From: Natrinema zhouii | GTDB lineage: Archaea; Halobacteriota; Halobacteria; Halobacteriales; Natrialbaceae | Assembly (NCBI RefSeq): GCF_013456555.2 | Contig: NZ_CP059154.1 | Coordinates: forward strand, 1,488,001-1,552,000 | Direction: 5' to 3' | DNA length: 64,000 nt | Shown: positions 26,448 to 35,646 of the stretch, piece after piece | Layout of the letters: each line of letters opens with the position of its first letter | How positions within the stretch are numbered: the stretch's first letter is position 1 | The notes under the pieces: generated by a model | What the model saw: the letters and a program-made list of their open reading frames with translations, nothing else | Database searches by the model: none | What the model was told of the DNA's origin: nothing | Translations under genes and position numbers: made by a program

Positions 26448-27188
26448 ATGGAGGGACCAGACCTTGCGGAGCAAACGGTACTCGTCACGGGGAGCGCGAA
26501 AGGCGTCGGTCGCGAACTACTGCTGGCGACGGCCGAGCGCGGTGCGGCGACGGCGGTCCACTACCACACCAGCGCCGACGCGGCCCGCGACGTGGCCGAC
26601 GCGGCCCGCGATCGCGGCGCGTCCGCGGCGATGACGGTTCAGGGCGACGTCACCGATCCCGAGAGCGTCGACGGCCTCTTCGCGGCCGTCGAAGCCGAAC
26701 TCGGAAGCGTCGACGTGCTGGTGAACAACGTCGGTGACTTCGCGCCCGCCCACTGGGCCGACCTCGAGTTCGAGACCTGGAACCGCGTCCTCGAGACCAA
26801 TCTCAACGGAACGTACCTCTGTTCGAAGCGAGCGCTACCCGGGATGCGAGAGACCGAGTACGGCCGGATCGTGAATATCGGCTACGCCTCGAGCGAGCAG
26901 GGGCTCGTCAGTCCGAAGAACTTCCCCTATTTCGTCGCGAAGAAGGGCGTGTTGATGTTCACGCGCATGCTCGCGGCGGACACACAGGACGACGGAATTA
27001 CGGTCAACGCCATCTCGCCGTACGTCGTCGAGAACTCCGCGGAGTTTCCCGAGGACCTGCCCCGCGACCGGCCCGCGAGCTTCGAGGACCTGATCGCACC
27101 GCTGTACTTCTTCCTCGATCCGGAGAGCGGCTACGTTAGCGGGGAGAACCTCGAGGTCGACGGCGGCTGGTTGCCTGAAACGGTGTGA
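26448..27188 (+). CDS. SDR-family oxidoreductase (FabG-like)
   Basis: 246 residues. Cofactor loop VTGSAKGVGREL, NNVGDF in place of NNAG, catalytic Ser in NIGYASSEQG, and YFVAKKG (Y-x-x-x-K) are present; the C-terminal SGYVSGENLEVDGGWLPE is typical of 3-ketoacyl-ACP reductase-like SDRs. The Lys side is NADP-leaning (SAKGVGR). The substrate is unknown. The following small gene begins 104 bp downstream. Confidence 0.92.
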   Translation: MEGPDLAEQTVLVTGSAKGVGRELLLATAERGAATAVHYHTSADAARDVADAARDRGASAAMTVQGDVTDPESVDGLFAAVEAELGSVDVLVNNVGDFAPAHWADLEFETWNRVLETNLNGTYLCSKRALPGMRETEYGRIVNIGYASSEQGLVSPKNFPYFVAKKGVLMFTRMLAADTQDDGITVNAISPYVVENSAEFPEDLPRDRPASFEDLIAPLYFFLDPESGYVSGENLEVDGGWLPETV

Positions 27189-27292
27189 TCGGTCGTTCCG
27201 GTGAGAATCGTATACGAGTGCAGAGGAAGGCGGATCAGAGGCGTGATTTATCCTTCAGAAGATTTTCATGTACCGGAAAAGGAATTAGTCCT

Positions 27293-27697
27293 ATGGGAAC
27301 GAGAGTAGTTGAGATACTTTTAAGCAGCGTCGTTATTTTCATCGCTGGTTTCGTCCTCTGGCCACCTCGCGATACCATTTGGCAGTGGTGGACAGTGATA
27401 GCCGAAGGGCCGGAAAGGGGTCTGATAGCGCTAGTCGTATTGATTGGACTATCTGCGGCAACTGGCCTCGGGCTGTCAACGGTAGGTGACGTTCGCCCTT
27501 CTAGTTTACTTACCGGCGGTATTCTGACTTTCATTGCCGGGATGACACTGATAAGTCTCATCATTTCGCCGGACAGTCCGTCTCATTTCCTCCTGTATGG
27601 ATTTATTCTCGGACTCGTTTTTCTCGGTGCCGCCATCGGATACGTAGTTAGTTCCATCAACAAATCACAGTCGAGTAACCGGACTGGCTCCGCCTAA
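27293..27697 (+). CDS. Four-span membrane protein (134 aa), moderately AT-rich
   Basis: The start is the ATG at GTRVVEILLSSVVIF; the open frame extends upstream into the preceding gene's end but reads as noise there. Four hydrophobic spans can be drawn: VEILLSSVVIFIAGFVL, LIALVVLIGLSAATGL, LLTGGILTFIAGMTLI and LLYGFILGLVFLGAAIGY. It has Lys/Ser at the C-terminus and a lower GC than flanking genes. Function unknown. Confidence 0.7.
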   Translation: MGTRVVEILLSSVVIFIAGFVLWPPRDTIWQWWTVIAEGPERGLIALVVLIGLSAATGLGLSTVGDVRPSSLLTGGILTFIAGMTLISLIISPDSPSHFLLYGFILGLVFLGAAIGYVVSSINKSQSSNRTGSA

Positions 27698-27810
27698 CGG
27701 CTTTTGTCAGGACGGATCTTTTTCCTCTGTCGATGTCGACGCAACGCGATCGAATCTTCACTGCCGGTTGGCGACAAGCGCCGTCAAGTAACCGGTCACA
27801 GTCGAGGCGT

Positions 27811-28503
27811 TCAACCGACCGTTCTGAGAATATTTCGGAGGGTCGCGGGACCGTTCCGCACGAGCGCTCGCGGAAATCGTCTCCGAGGCGACCTGAGCGC
27901 CGCCCGGAGGACGGCGCTCCCGTTCTCCGTAATCCCCGTCCCGTGCCCGACGAGGACGCGTTCCGGCTCGAGATCGTTCAATTCGAGCGGTGGCCTGAGC
28001 CGACGCAACAGCTGCAAGCCGAGTTGCTCCTCACCGACCAGGAACGAATCGATCGTCCCCAGCGAATCGGGAACGATGAGGGTTCCGCTGGGCTCGTGAG
28101 AGAGGACGGCCTCGTCCCAGACGGAAAACGGTCGACTGGGAATCGCGCGAATACTCGACGCCGGAAACGAGCCACTGTACCGCTCGAGCGGTGCGTCGAT
28201 GCGCTGTTCGACGCGTCCCATCCAGTCGGGAACGGAGACGGGGACATCGTAGCGGTCTGCGAACACGTCGGCGTCACGGGAGTGCCAGCACGAGAGGACG
28301 GCGATGCCGGCGACCGCACCGAAATCCGCCAGCGCGCGATCGATATCGGGAGCATCTAACGGATCGAGAAGCCAGACCCCGTCAGGCGTTCGAATCGCGT
28401 GGCTCACGCGCTGGCCGCCTTCTTCGGGATGGGCCATCCAACTCACCCCGTCGGACCAGTCGTTGCAGATCTTCGCGCCCGCCGATTCGCCGCGATCGAA
28501 CAT
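27811..28503 (-). CDS. Hypothetical protein, metallo-beta-lactamase-fold-like
   Basis: 230 residues. The layout resembles MBL-fold proteins that lost the HxHxDH motif: an N-terminal strand pair (SHAIRTPDGVWLLDPLD), AGIAVLSCWHSRDADVFADRY where the metal site would be (only one His and two Asp remain), VWDEAVLSHEPSGTLIVPDSLGT across the domain, and RVLVGHGTGI late. So it is probably a non-enzymatic or altered relative; confidence in the fold is only moderate. Confidence 0.65.
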   Translation of the reverse strand: MFDRGESAGAKICNDWSDGVSWMAHPEEGGQRVSHAIRTPDGVWLLDPLDAPDIDRALADFGAVAGIAVLSCWHSRDADVFADRYDVPVSVPDWMGRVEQRIDAPLERYSGSFPASSIRAIPSRPFSVWDEAVLSHEPSGTLIVPDSLGTIDSFLVGEEQLGLQLLRRLRPPLELNDLEPERVLVGHGTGITENGSAVLRAALRSPRRRFPRALVRNGPATLRNILRTVG

Positions 28504-28715
28504 TGCTATCGGCCCCTTTCGGTGCCGCGTTCATAGTTGCTCCCACCGGAGCCCACTTCCGAGGTGAACAATCCGAGATGGGAGACACCCGACAGGAATA
28601 ATTCTCATCTCCCGTGTGCAGGGGAATAGCAGCCGGTTCTGAAAGCGACGGGGTGCGAGATGACGCGGGCAGCGTTCCGCACACAGTTATAGGGACTCTG
28701 GCCCTCGAGTCGGGT

Positions 28716-29183
28716 ATGCGAATCGCAGTCGCCGGCACGTTCGGGCCGCTCCACGACGGGCATCGCACCCTGTTCGAGCACGCGCTGCGCTTCGGCGAGG
28801 ACGGCGTCGTCGTCGCACTGACCAGCGACGACCTGGCGATCGAGACGCGCCACGAGCCTCGTCCGATCCCATCGCTCGAGGAGCGAACGCGAGCCGTGAC
28901 CGACGCGATCCGCGACCTCGACGAGTGGGACCGCGACGTCGAAATCCGAACGCTCGAGAGCGAGTACGGCATCGCGACCGACGAGCCCTCGATCGATGCG
29001 CTGGTGGTCTCCCCCGAGACGGCTCCCGAACTCGAGGCGATCAACGGATTGCGGCGCGAGCGAGGATTCGACCCACTGTCTGGGATCGTCGCGCCCTACG
29101 TCTACGCTGACGACGGCGAGCGGATTTCCTCGACCCGAATCGTCGCGGGGGAGATCGACGAGCACGGACGCGTGCTCGAGTAG
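28716..29183 (+). CDS. coaD: Phosphopantetheine adenylyltransferase (archaeal CoaD)
   Basis: 155 residues. The nucleotidyltransferase motif AGTFGPLHDGH (H13, H16) and C-terminal ISSTRIVAGEID are diagnostic. It transfers AMP to 4'-phosphopantetheine, the penultimate CoA step; the last kinase of the pathway (GTP-dependent type) is at 40186-40773. A TATA-like ttatag is about 28 nt before the ATG, so the mRNA is probably leaderless. Confidence 0.93.
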   Translation: MRIAVAGTFGPLHDGHRTLFEHALRFGEDGVVVALTSDDLAIETRHEPRPIPSLEERTRAVTDAIRDLDEWDRDVEIRTLESEYGIATDEPSIDALVVSPETAPELEAINGLRRERGFDPLSGIVAPYVYADDGERISSTRIVAGEIDEHGRVLE

Positions 29184-29226
29184 GTGTGACGACGGCTACA
29201 GCAGCCGACGACGGCCACAGCAGCCG

Positions 29227-30024
29227 TTACACGAACGCGAGCGGCACCATGACCAGAATCCCGACGGCGATGCCGCCCGCCAGCTCCGGCTTGCCGCCCC
29301 GCGGCAGCCGGTCGCCGATCTCGAGCGCCTCGGGGACGAACTCGGTGAGCACGAGGTAGATCATTGCGCCGGCGGCGAAGCCGAAGCCGTAGGGCAGGAA
29401 CTCGCGGGCGTAGCGGACGAATCCGAACGCGAGGACGGCCCCGATCGGCTGTGGAAGACTCGAGAAGACGGCCCACCAGACCAGCTTCCAGTTCGCGACG
29501 TCCATCGACCGCAGCGGGATCGAGATCGCGGTCCCCTCTGGAATATTGTGGATCGAGATCGCGACCGTCATGAAGACCGCCAGCACCGGGATCGTAAAGC
29601 CGAGGAACTGGGTGCCGCCCTCGAGACCGAGATCGGCGAAGGAGACGCCGATGGCCACTCCTTCAGGGAAACTGTGGACGGTCAGGATCCCGAGAATGAG
29701 GACGAGCTTCTTGAAATCGGCTTCCTCGTACTGGTGGGGATCGATCTCAGTGTCCATCAGCACGTCGTGGGCGAGGACAACGAGCGCGACCCCGGCCGCC
29801 ATCCCGATCGCGATCTCGAGGGGCGTCCCCTCGGCCAGTCCCTCCTCGACGAGGCCGAACAGCGACGCCGAGACCATGATTCCCGACGAGAGTCCCCAGA
29901 GAACCACGTTTCGCCGATCGCTGATCCCCTCGAAGAAGAAAAACGGGAGCGCGCCGAGCCCGGTCGCCAGCGCCGTGATCAGCCCGGCGACGAACACCAG
30001 CACGAGGTTCTCGAGGAGCGCCAT
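29227..30024 (-). CDS. ZIP family metal transporter
   Basis: 265 residues, eight spans. TM4 HSFPEGVAIGVSFADLG and TM5 HNIPEGTAISIPL are the two metal-binding signatures of ZIP proteins (Zn2+/Fe2+ uptake). A His/Asp-bearing loop (DTEIDPHQYEEADF) precedes TM4. It is convergent with coaD and downstream of nothing on its own strand within 100 bp, so it is probably monocistronic. Confidence 0.94.
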   Translation of the reverse strand: MALLENLVLVFVAGLITALATGLGALPFFFFEGISDRRNVVLWGLSSGIMVSASLFGLVEEGLAEGTPLEIAIGMAAGVALVVLAHDVLMDTEIDPHQYEEADFKKLVLILGILTVHSFPEGVAIGVSFADLGLEGGTQFLGFTIPVLAVFMTVAISIHNIPEGTAISIPLRSMDVANWKLVWWAVFSSLPQPIGAVLAFGFVRYAREFLPYGFGFAAGAMIYLVLTEFVPEALEIGDRLPRGGKPELAGGIAVGILVMVPLAFV

Positions 30025-30135
30025 CTGTCGAACGATCGGAACGGACGCGTAAATCGACGGCGAAGGCGGCGTTCGTAGCCGTTTTCAGGAGTGATCCCGT
30101 TCGTCTTTCGAACGAGAGAGCGACCGCAAGCCTGT

Positions 30136-31389
30136 CTACGAAAGCATCGATCCGAGATCGAGATCCAACTGCTGTTTCGCGAATCGGGCGAGCAACGGCA
30201 CGTCCTCGAGTTCGATCAGGTTCGCGATGGCGCGGACGTCCCCCTTGTTCGCCTTGGCCAGCGTGTCGTCGTCGAGTTGCTGGAGATCCCGCATGAGCGT
30301 GTCGTAGCGCTCGTTCGATGCGAGATAGAGGAGTTGGGTCATCAGTAGCCGGCTCTTCGCGTTGGGTGCGACGTCGCGGTGCCAGAGAGTGTCGTATACC
30401 TCGAGGTTCTCGGCGGTCGGCTCGATACCGTCGTGTTTGAGGACGCTATCGGCGGTGGCGGCGGCCGCGCGACCGGACTGCATGCACTTGTTGATCCCCT
30501 CGCCCCAGAGCGGATCGAGGCTCGGCACGGTGTCGCCGATGGCCATGAACCGATCGGTGTGGAGTTTCCCCGGCGCCTGAATGTGGGCCGAGCCGCGGTG
30601 CTGTTTGCCCTCGATCGGTTCGGCGTCTCGGAACCGCGGGTCGGTCTCGAGCCAGTGAGAGAGGTAGTCGTCGATAGTGAAATTGTCGCGGCTGTACTGG
30701 TCGTGGCTGCCGTTCTGGATGTAACAGAGGCCGACCTTCGCGGTGTCCTCGCCGGTGTGGAAGATCCAGGAGTAGCCGCCGGGTGCGATGTTGTGATCGA
30801 GCCGCAACATCATTGCGTCGTGGAGATCCGCGAAGCCAGGGCGGTCGATGTCGATCCCCTCGAACTCGTACTCGATACCGATGGCGTGGTTTTCCCGTTC
30901 GAGATCGACGATGTCGAGTTTCTTCGCGAGGGGCGCGCTCGGCCCCGTCGCGTCGATCATAATATCACCGTAGACCTCCTCGTCGCCGTTGTAGGTGACG
31001 CCGACGATCTCGCCGTTCTCCATGATCGGTGCGGTGACGCGAGCGTCGAAGCGGTACTCGGCGCCGTCGTCACGGCTGTCTTTCACCAGATAGCGCTTGA
31101 AGTCCGCGAACTCCAGGACTGCACCGGTCTGGTCGCGAACGTAGTGCTCCGTCGGCGACTCGAGGACGACGCTGTCGGTGTACTGCATCACGACGTCGTC
31201 CGGAATGCCGAAGGCGGCCATCATGGAGTGGAAGGTCCCCGCGGTGGACTTGTTGCTCTGGCGCGGGAACTCGTCCTCGGCTTCGGTCTCGAGGACGACG
31301 ACGTCGTACCCTCTGGCGACGAGATCGCGGGCACACTGTGCGCCGGCGGGACCGGCACCGGCGATGACTACGTCGTAGCGGTCGTTCAT
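30136..31389 (-). CDS. Digeranylgeranylglycerophospholipid reductase family flavoprotein
   Basis: 417 residues. FAD-binding N-terminus VVIAGAGPAGAQCARDL and ETEAEDEFPRQSNKSTAG; a later GDTVPSLDPLWGEGINKCMQ is the second FAD contact. These GGR-family enzymes saturate the geranylgeranyl chains of archaeal membrane lipids. The GINK/MQSG part and length fit the group found throughout haloarchaea. A second, shorter GGR-family gene lies at 43268-44353. Confidence 0.9.
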   Translation of the reverse strand: MNDRYDVVIAGAGPAGAQCARDLVARGYDVVVLETEAEDEFPRQSNKSTAGTFHSMMAAFGIPDDVVMQYTDSVVLESPTEHYVRDQTGAVLEFADFKRYLVKDSRDDGAEYRFDARVTAPIMENGEIVGVTYNGDEEVYGDIMIDATGPSAPLAKKLDIVDLERENHAIGIEYEFEGIDIDRPGFADLHDAMMLRLDHNIAPGGYSWIFHTGEDTAKVGLCYIQNGSHDQYSRDNFTIDDYLSHWLETDPRFRDAEPIEGKQHRGSAHIQAPGKLHTDRFMAIGDTVPSLDPLWGEGINKCMQSGRAAAATADSVLKHDGIEPTAENLEVYDTLWHRDVAPNAKSRLLMTQLLYLASNERYDTLMRDLQQLDDDTLAKANKGDVRAIANLIELEDVPLLARFAKQQLDLDLGSMLS

Positions 31390-31586
31390 GTAATCCAGAC
31401 TGTGGTGGACCTTAATTAGTTTGTCCAGTTACGATCGCTAGTACGAAATGGACTCCCTTGAGCGTTAACCCGGCAGAGACGGCTGAACGAGGGGAATTCA
31501 GGAAAACGAATGGAAGCGTGCATCGCATCATCGTGGCCGTGAGTACCACGGATTGTCAAATCGAAGCCGGACGGCATCGCAGTCGG

Positions 31587-32117
31587 TTACTCGGAACCAG
31601 TGGTTACGTTGATTACATTTGCGAAGAGGAATCCGAGCGTTGCGCCGAAGATCAGATGACCGAACAGGCTTTCGACGGTCGCTGTCGGAAAATCAGCACT
31701 GGCACCGCCAGCGACGGATACCCAGACCGGCAGCGCAACGAGCGGAATACTGATCCAGATGAGTAGTCCGTAGACCGTTCCAGCGAACGTGACTCGCACA
31801 CTCGGTCCGTAGCGCGCGAGAACGCTCGTCTCGGTGTCGAGGATGAACGTGCGGAGGACCGACTCACGGGTGACGAGAAAGCCGAAGAGGACGCCGAGCA
31901 CGAGCCCATGCAGTAGATGCAGGGTCCACCCTGTACTGCGACCGGGCGTCATCCCGTATAACGAGGGAATCGTCACGGAGACGATATCCGGATTGAGGAG
32001 CCCGAGGACAGCACCGAACGCCATCGCACCGGCGACACCGCTGATCGCACCGCTGATGATCCAATTCAATCGTCCCCTGAAACCGTAATCGATTGGACTG
32101 GTCTGCTGATCGCTCAT
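31587..32117 (-). CDS. Five-span conserved membrane protein (176 aa)
   Basis: Start at the ATG before SDQQTSPIDYGFRG. Spans: NWIISGAISGVAGAMAFGAV, LHLLHGLVLGVLFGFLV, VTFAGTVYGLLIWISIPLVAL and SLFGHLIFGATLGFLFANV. Repeated (G/S)xxxG spacing suggests tight helix packing. A His in LLHG and one in FGHL recur at equivalent sites of the two halves, hinting at an internal duplication. Function unknown; divergent from the SDR gene. Confidence 0.72.
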   Translation of the reverse strand: MSDQQTSPIDYGFRGRLNWIISGAISGVAGAMAFGAVLGLLNPDIVSVTIPSLYGMTPGRSTGWTLHLLHGLVLGVLFGFLVTRESVLRTFILDTETSVLARYGPSVRVTFAGTVYGLLIWISIPLVALPVWVSVAGGASADFPTATVESLFGHLIFGATLGFLFANVINVTTGSE

Positions 32118-32390
32118 CGTAGTCGACTGTACACCGGTGACGGGGAAAGATCCGTGGACGAATCGGTCTCCGAGAAACGTAGTCCGACTGAAACGAAGAC
32201 GGAGATTCCGAACGGCGGCCAGTGGCCATGCCAATACAGGCATCACATAGCAACGTGTCGTGGCCCTTCCCTCGAGTGTCGACGACGATCGACGCGGAGC
32301 CGCGAGCGAGCGACGACAGCGACCGATCCGGTCGCTCGCGGCGTCCGACACGATCGGTTCCGCCGATATCCGAAACCGAGGACACAATCC

Positions 32391-33410
32391 ATGACACCGA
32401 ATCTGAAACCACTCGAGGAGCAAGTGATCGTGATCACCGGCGCGTCGTCGGGGATCGGACTGACCACAGCGCGAATGGCCGCCGACCGCGGAGCGCGAGT
32501 CGTCTTGGCCGCCCGAAGCGAGGACGCGTTACGCGAAGCGGTCGAGGAGATCGAGGCAGACGGTGGCGACGCCGAGTACGTCGTCGCCGACGTGAGCGAT
32601 CGTGACGACGTCCGCGAGATCGCGGAGACTGCGCGGGAGACCTACGGCGGCTTCGATACGTGGGTCAACGGGGCTGCGATCTCCATCTTCGGTGAGCTCG
32701 AGGACGTTCCGGTCGAGGAGATGCGCCGCCAGTTCGACATCAACGTCTGGGGGCTGTTGTACGGCTCGCTCGAGGCTGCCGACCACCTGAAAGGGAAAGA
32801 CGACGGCGGTGCGATCATCAACATCGGGAGTATCGTCTCCGATCGCGCCATCCTCCTGCAGGGCAGCTACTCGGCGTCCAAACACGCCGTCAAGGGATTT
32901 ACCGACACGCTGCGGATGGAACTCGAGAAGGACGATGCACCAGTCTCGGTGACGCTGGTCAAACCGAGTTCGATCGACACGCCGTTTCCCGAGCACGCGA
33001 AGAATCACATGGACAGTGAAGCGACGCTCCCGGCACCCGTCTACGCGCCCGAGACGGTCGCGCGGACGATCCTTCACGCCGCGGAACACCCTCAGCGGGA
33101 GGTCACCGTCGGCGGTGGCGGCAAGAACATGGTCCTGCTCGGCCGGACCCTCTCGAGCCTGATGGATACCCTCATGGAGACGGTATTCGTCAGCCAACAA
33201 CGGAAAGACGAGCCGCCGCAATCGGCCGACTCGAGCGGGCTCGAGGAGCCGACCGAGGATCTCGAGGAGCGCGGCGGCTACGAGGGTCACGTCGCCGAGT
33301 CGAGCCTCTATACGAGGCTTCGCCAGCGCCGAGACGTCCCGACCACGGCCGTTGCCGGGGTCGCAGCGACCGCGCTATACGTAGGATACAGGGCGATACG
33401 AGGCCGATAA
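32391..33410 (+). CDS. SDR-family oxidoreductase with C-terminal hydrophobic tail
   Basis: 339 residues from the Met at MTPNLKPLEEQVIVITGAS. TGASSGIGLTTARMAADRG is the cofactor loop, NGAAISIFG, NIGSIVSDRA with catalytic Ser, and YSASKHAVKGF with Tyr/Lys. After the SDR core (to about residue 255) comes an acidic region and a C-terminal hydrophobic helix VAGVAATALYVGYRAIRGR, likely a membrane anchor. This matches a haloarchaeal/bacterial group of unknown substrate. Confidence 0.9.
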   Translation: MTPNLKPLEEQVIVITGASSGIGLTTARMAADRGARVVLAARSEDALREAVEEIEADGGDAEYVVADVSDRDDVREIAETARETYGGFDTWVNGAAISIFGELEDVPVEEMRRQFDINVWGLLYGSLEAADHLKGKDDGGAIINIGSIVSDRAILLQGSYSASKHAVKGFTDTLRMELEKDDAPVSVTLVKPSSIDTPFPEHAKNHMDSEATLPAPVYAPETVARTILHAAEHPQREVTVGGGGKNMVLLGRTLSSLMDTLMETVFVSQQRKDEPPQSADSSGLEEPTEDLEERGGYEGHVAESSLYTRLRQRRDVPTTAVAGVAATALYVGYRAIRGR

Positions 33411-33537
33411 CGGACGTCGGAACCGAAGCCGAAGGCGAACGATCCGCCGACGGCAGCGATCGACCGATCGACCGAACTCGTTCGGCAACGGCCGGGGAAC
33501 AGCATACCCTTTATGCGACGGCAGCCTACCACGACGC

Positions 33538-33867
33538 ATGAGCGATGGAGCGACAGCGGGGAACGCCGCGGCGGCGTTCGCCGACCGGGCAGAGGCGGCC
33601 CACGGCGAGTCGATCCGTCACCTCGTCGCGTTCGGGGCCGCCGTCCGAGGCGACGACCGCGGCGTCCATACTGAAACCGAGATACTGCTGGTCCTCGAGG
33701 AAGCCGACGAAACGGTCGAACGGGAACTCGAGGCGCTCGCCGAGAGCGTCGGGCTCGAGCACGGCGTCGTCTTCTCGGTCCACATCTTGCCGGCCGACCG
33801 GTTCGAAGCGAAGACGGATCATCCGTTCATTCGGACGGCGCTCGAAGAAGGGACTGCGTATGTGTAG
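33538..33867 (+). CDS. Degenerate minimal nucleotidyltransferase-like protein
   Basis: 109 residues. The segment HLVAFGAAVRGDDRGVHTETEILLVL lies where MNT proteins have G-S-x-x-R-G...D-x-D. The GS Ser is replaced by Ala and the two metal Asp by Glu (TETEILLV), so catalysis is doubtful. MNTs often pair with HEPN toxins, but no HEPN gene is adjacent; the next gene is an MBL hydrolase. A TATA box 26 nt before the ATG suggests leaderless expression. Confidence 0.7.
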   Translation: MSDGATAGNAAAAFADRAEAAHGESIRHLVAFGAAVRGDDRGVHTETEILLVLEEADETVERELEALAESVGLEHGVVFSVHILPADRFEAKTDHPFIRTALEEGTAYV

Positions 33868-33936
33868 CCCGCGGCGCTCGAAGGCGCTCGAGGGGGTATC
33901 GGACCGTTCTGTGAGCGTCGGGATGGAGGCGAGACC

Positions 33937-34761
33937 ATGCGGGTAACGCTGCTGGGTACTGGCGATACGACCGGAACGCCGACCGTCGGCTGTGACTGCG
34001 ATACCTGTACGGCCGCACGCGAGCGCGGCGTCGAGCGGACGCGATTCTCGGTTCACGTCGAGAACGAGCGCACGGGAGAGTCGCTGCTGATCGACTTCAG
34101 CCCCGACTTTCGCTACCAGTTCCTTCGCGACGGCGTCCCGCTGCCCGACGCGGCCGTCATCACACACATTCACTTCGACCACCTCGACGGGCTGGGCAAC
34201 GTCTTTCGCGTCCTGGACTCGCTCGAGGTCTACGCGGCCGACGAGACCGACCCCGAGACGGGCAAGAGCGTCGCGGAGACGATTCGGGACGACTACCACT
34301 ACCTCGATACCGTCACCGTTGTCCCGACGACGCCGCTCGAGACGGTCCGCATCTGCGGTCTCGACGTGACGCTGGTGCCGGTCGAACACCCGCCGCTGGT
34401 CTGTTACGGGCTCGCGATCGAGGACCCCGAGACGGGCGCGAAGCTGTCGATCACGGGCGATACGAGCTACAGTATTCCCGAGGAATCCCGCACGGTACTG
34501 GCCGACGCGGACCTCCTGCTCGCCGACGGGATCGTCCCCGCGAGCCTCTGTGAGTACCACCCCCTCGGCGGTCGCCACGAGGACGGCGAGGGCACCCCTC
34601 GGACGTTCGGCACGAAACACATGACTCGAGAGGGGGCGCTCGCGATGGCCGAGCAGCTGAACGCCGACCGGACGCGACTGGTCCACCTCGCGCACTTCTA
34701 TCCCGCCGAGGAGGCGTTCGAGGAGCCGCTAGCGATCGACGGCGAGGAGTACGTGCTCTGA
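33937..34761 (+). CDS. MBL-fold metallo-hydrolase (PhnP-like phosphodiesterase)
   Basis: 274 residues. N-terminal LLGTGDTTGTPTVGCDCDTC carries the Cys trio seen in PhnP-type enzymes; HIHFDHLDGLGN is the HxHxDH metal motif; SITGDTSYS and the C-terminal HLAHFYP add the remaining ligands. PhnP hydrolyses phosphoribosyl cyclic phosphate; the family in haloarchaea is not fixed to one substrate. A tail sequence resembling its last residues recurs at 35570-35610. Confidence 0.9.
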   Translation: MRVTLLGTGDTTGTPTVGCDCDTCTAARERGVERTRFSVHVENERTGESLLIDFSPDFRYQFLRDGVPLPDAAVITHIHFDHLDGLGNVFRVLDSLEVYAADETDPETGKSVAETIRDDYHYLDTVTVVPTTPLETVRICGLDVTLVPVEHPPLVCYGLAIEDPETGAKLSITGDTSYSIPEESRTVLADADLLLADGIVPASLCEYHPLGGRHEDGEGTPRTFGTKHMTREGALAMAEQLNADRTRLVHLAHFYPAEEAFEEPLAIDGEEYVL

Positions 34762-34833
34762 AGTACGGGCCCGCTGAAGTACAAATACGGATCGACAACC
34801 CACGATGCGCTGTCTTGCCGCAGATCACTTCTT

Positions 34834-35448
34834 TTAAATCAGTCGAAACACCAGCGCACAGATACCGACGATGACCGCCGGCAGGAACGTTTTCTGGAGG
34901 TCAACGTTGTGGGATCCTGCGGTCGCGTTCGAAAGAATGTAGACGCTCCATCCGACCACGACGACGCTCGTCAGCAGCGTCGGGAGCGTGAACGATCCTT
35001 CGAGAGATTGCACTGCAGACGCGGCCTGCTCCGTATTTTCTAGGTCGATTTCGAGATCGGCGATCGTGTTTCGCACGAGGAGATATCGGACGGGAAGCTC
35101 GAGGAGATCGGGAGCGTAGGCCCACCCGGCGACCGCCACGGCGTCTTCGAACGAGCCGTCGGTGTCGCTTCCACCGCAGGAGTAGTGCATGAACGCGGCG
35201 ATGACGAGCAATGAGAGAGCGAGTAGCACGACGTTCGATACCGCCGCCGTGCTTACGAGCTCGTTCATAGAGTCCGTGATACCGCTGGGGACGTTTTCCA
35301 TCTGCGCGAGCAGCTGATTCACAACTATCCACATCAGCACCGTCGTCGCAACGGCGTACAGGACGACGATTACCAGTCCAGATCGAAGTGGATTAGACCG
35401 GTTCTGAAAGTACTCGCGCGGATGAACAAGCGGGGATTTCGGAGGCAT
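34834..35448 (-). CDS. YIP1 family membrane protein
   Basis: 204 residues from the Met at MPPKSPLVHPREYFQ. Five hydrophobic segments (LVIVVLYAVATTVLMWIVV; NVVLLALSLLVIAAFMHYSC; and three later) fit the YIP1 fold; PREYF near the N-terminus is the common cytosolic start. A TATA box (TTTATAC on this strand, about 35473) is 26 nt before the ATG. Role in archaea unknown. Confidence 0.88.
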   Translation of the reverse strand: MPPKSPLVHPREYFQNRSNPLRSGLVIVVLYAVATTVLMWIVVNQLLAQMENVPSGITDSMNELVSTAAVSNVVLLALSLLVIAAFMHYSCGGSDTDGSFEDAVAVAGWAYAPDLLELPVRYLLVRNTIADLEIDLENTEQAASAVQSLEGSFTLPTLLTSVVVVGWSVYILSNATAGSHNVDLQKTFLPAVIVGICALVFRLI

Positions 35449-35469
35449 CGAATCGCCATTCCGATCGGT

Positions 35470-35478
35470 AGTATAAAT
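35470..35478 (-). promoter_or_regulatory. TATA box of the YIP1 gene
   Basis: TTTATAC on the minus strand, with an A-rich BRE-side (AAAAAA) just upstream and 26 nt to the ATG: the spacing of a leaderless haloarchaeal transcript. Confidence 0.55.
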
Positions 35479-35559
35479 TTTTTGTCGTGTTATCCGAACC
35501 GATTCAGACGGGATCGACGTCGCCGTTGTCCGCTCGGATCGCGCCGCCACGGCGTTCTC

Positions 35560-35610
35560 CGATCGCGCTTGGCCTCGAGGTCGATGGCGAGGAGTACGTT
35601 CTCGAGTGAA
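35560..35610 (+). pseudogene. Possible 3' remnant resembling the MBL-hydrolase tail
   Basis: The plus-strand frame ending in VDGEEYVLE-stop echoes the end of the MBL protein (IDGEEYVL-stop at 34761) at both protein and DNA level (GGCGAGGAGTACGT shared). It has no start and only about 17 readable codons. It could be the old end of a duplicated gene, left when the YIP1 segment entered, or chance. Confidence 0.35.
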
Positions 35611-35646
35611 CGGCGTCGGGCCGACGCGGGCAGCATCGTGGCGAGG

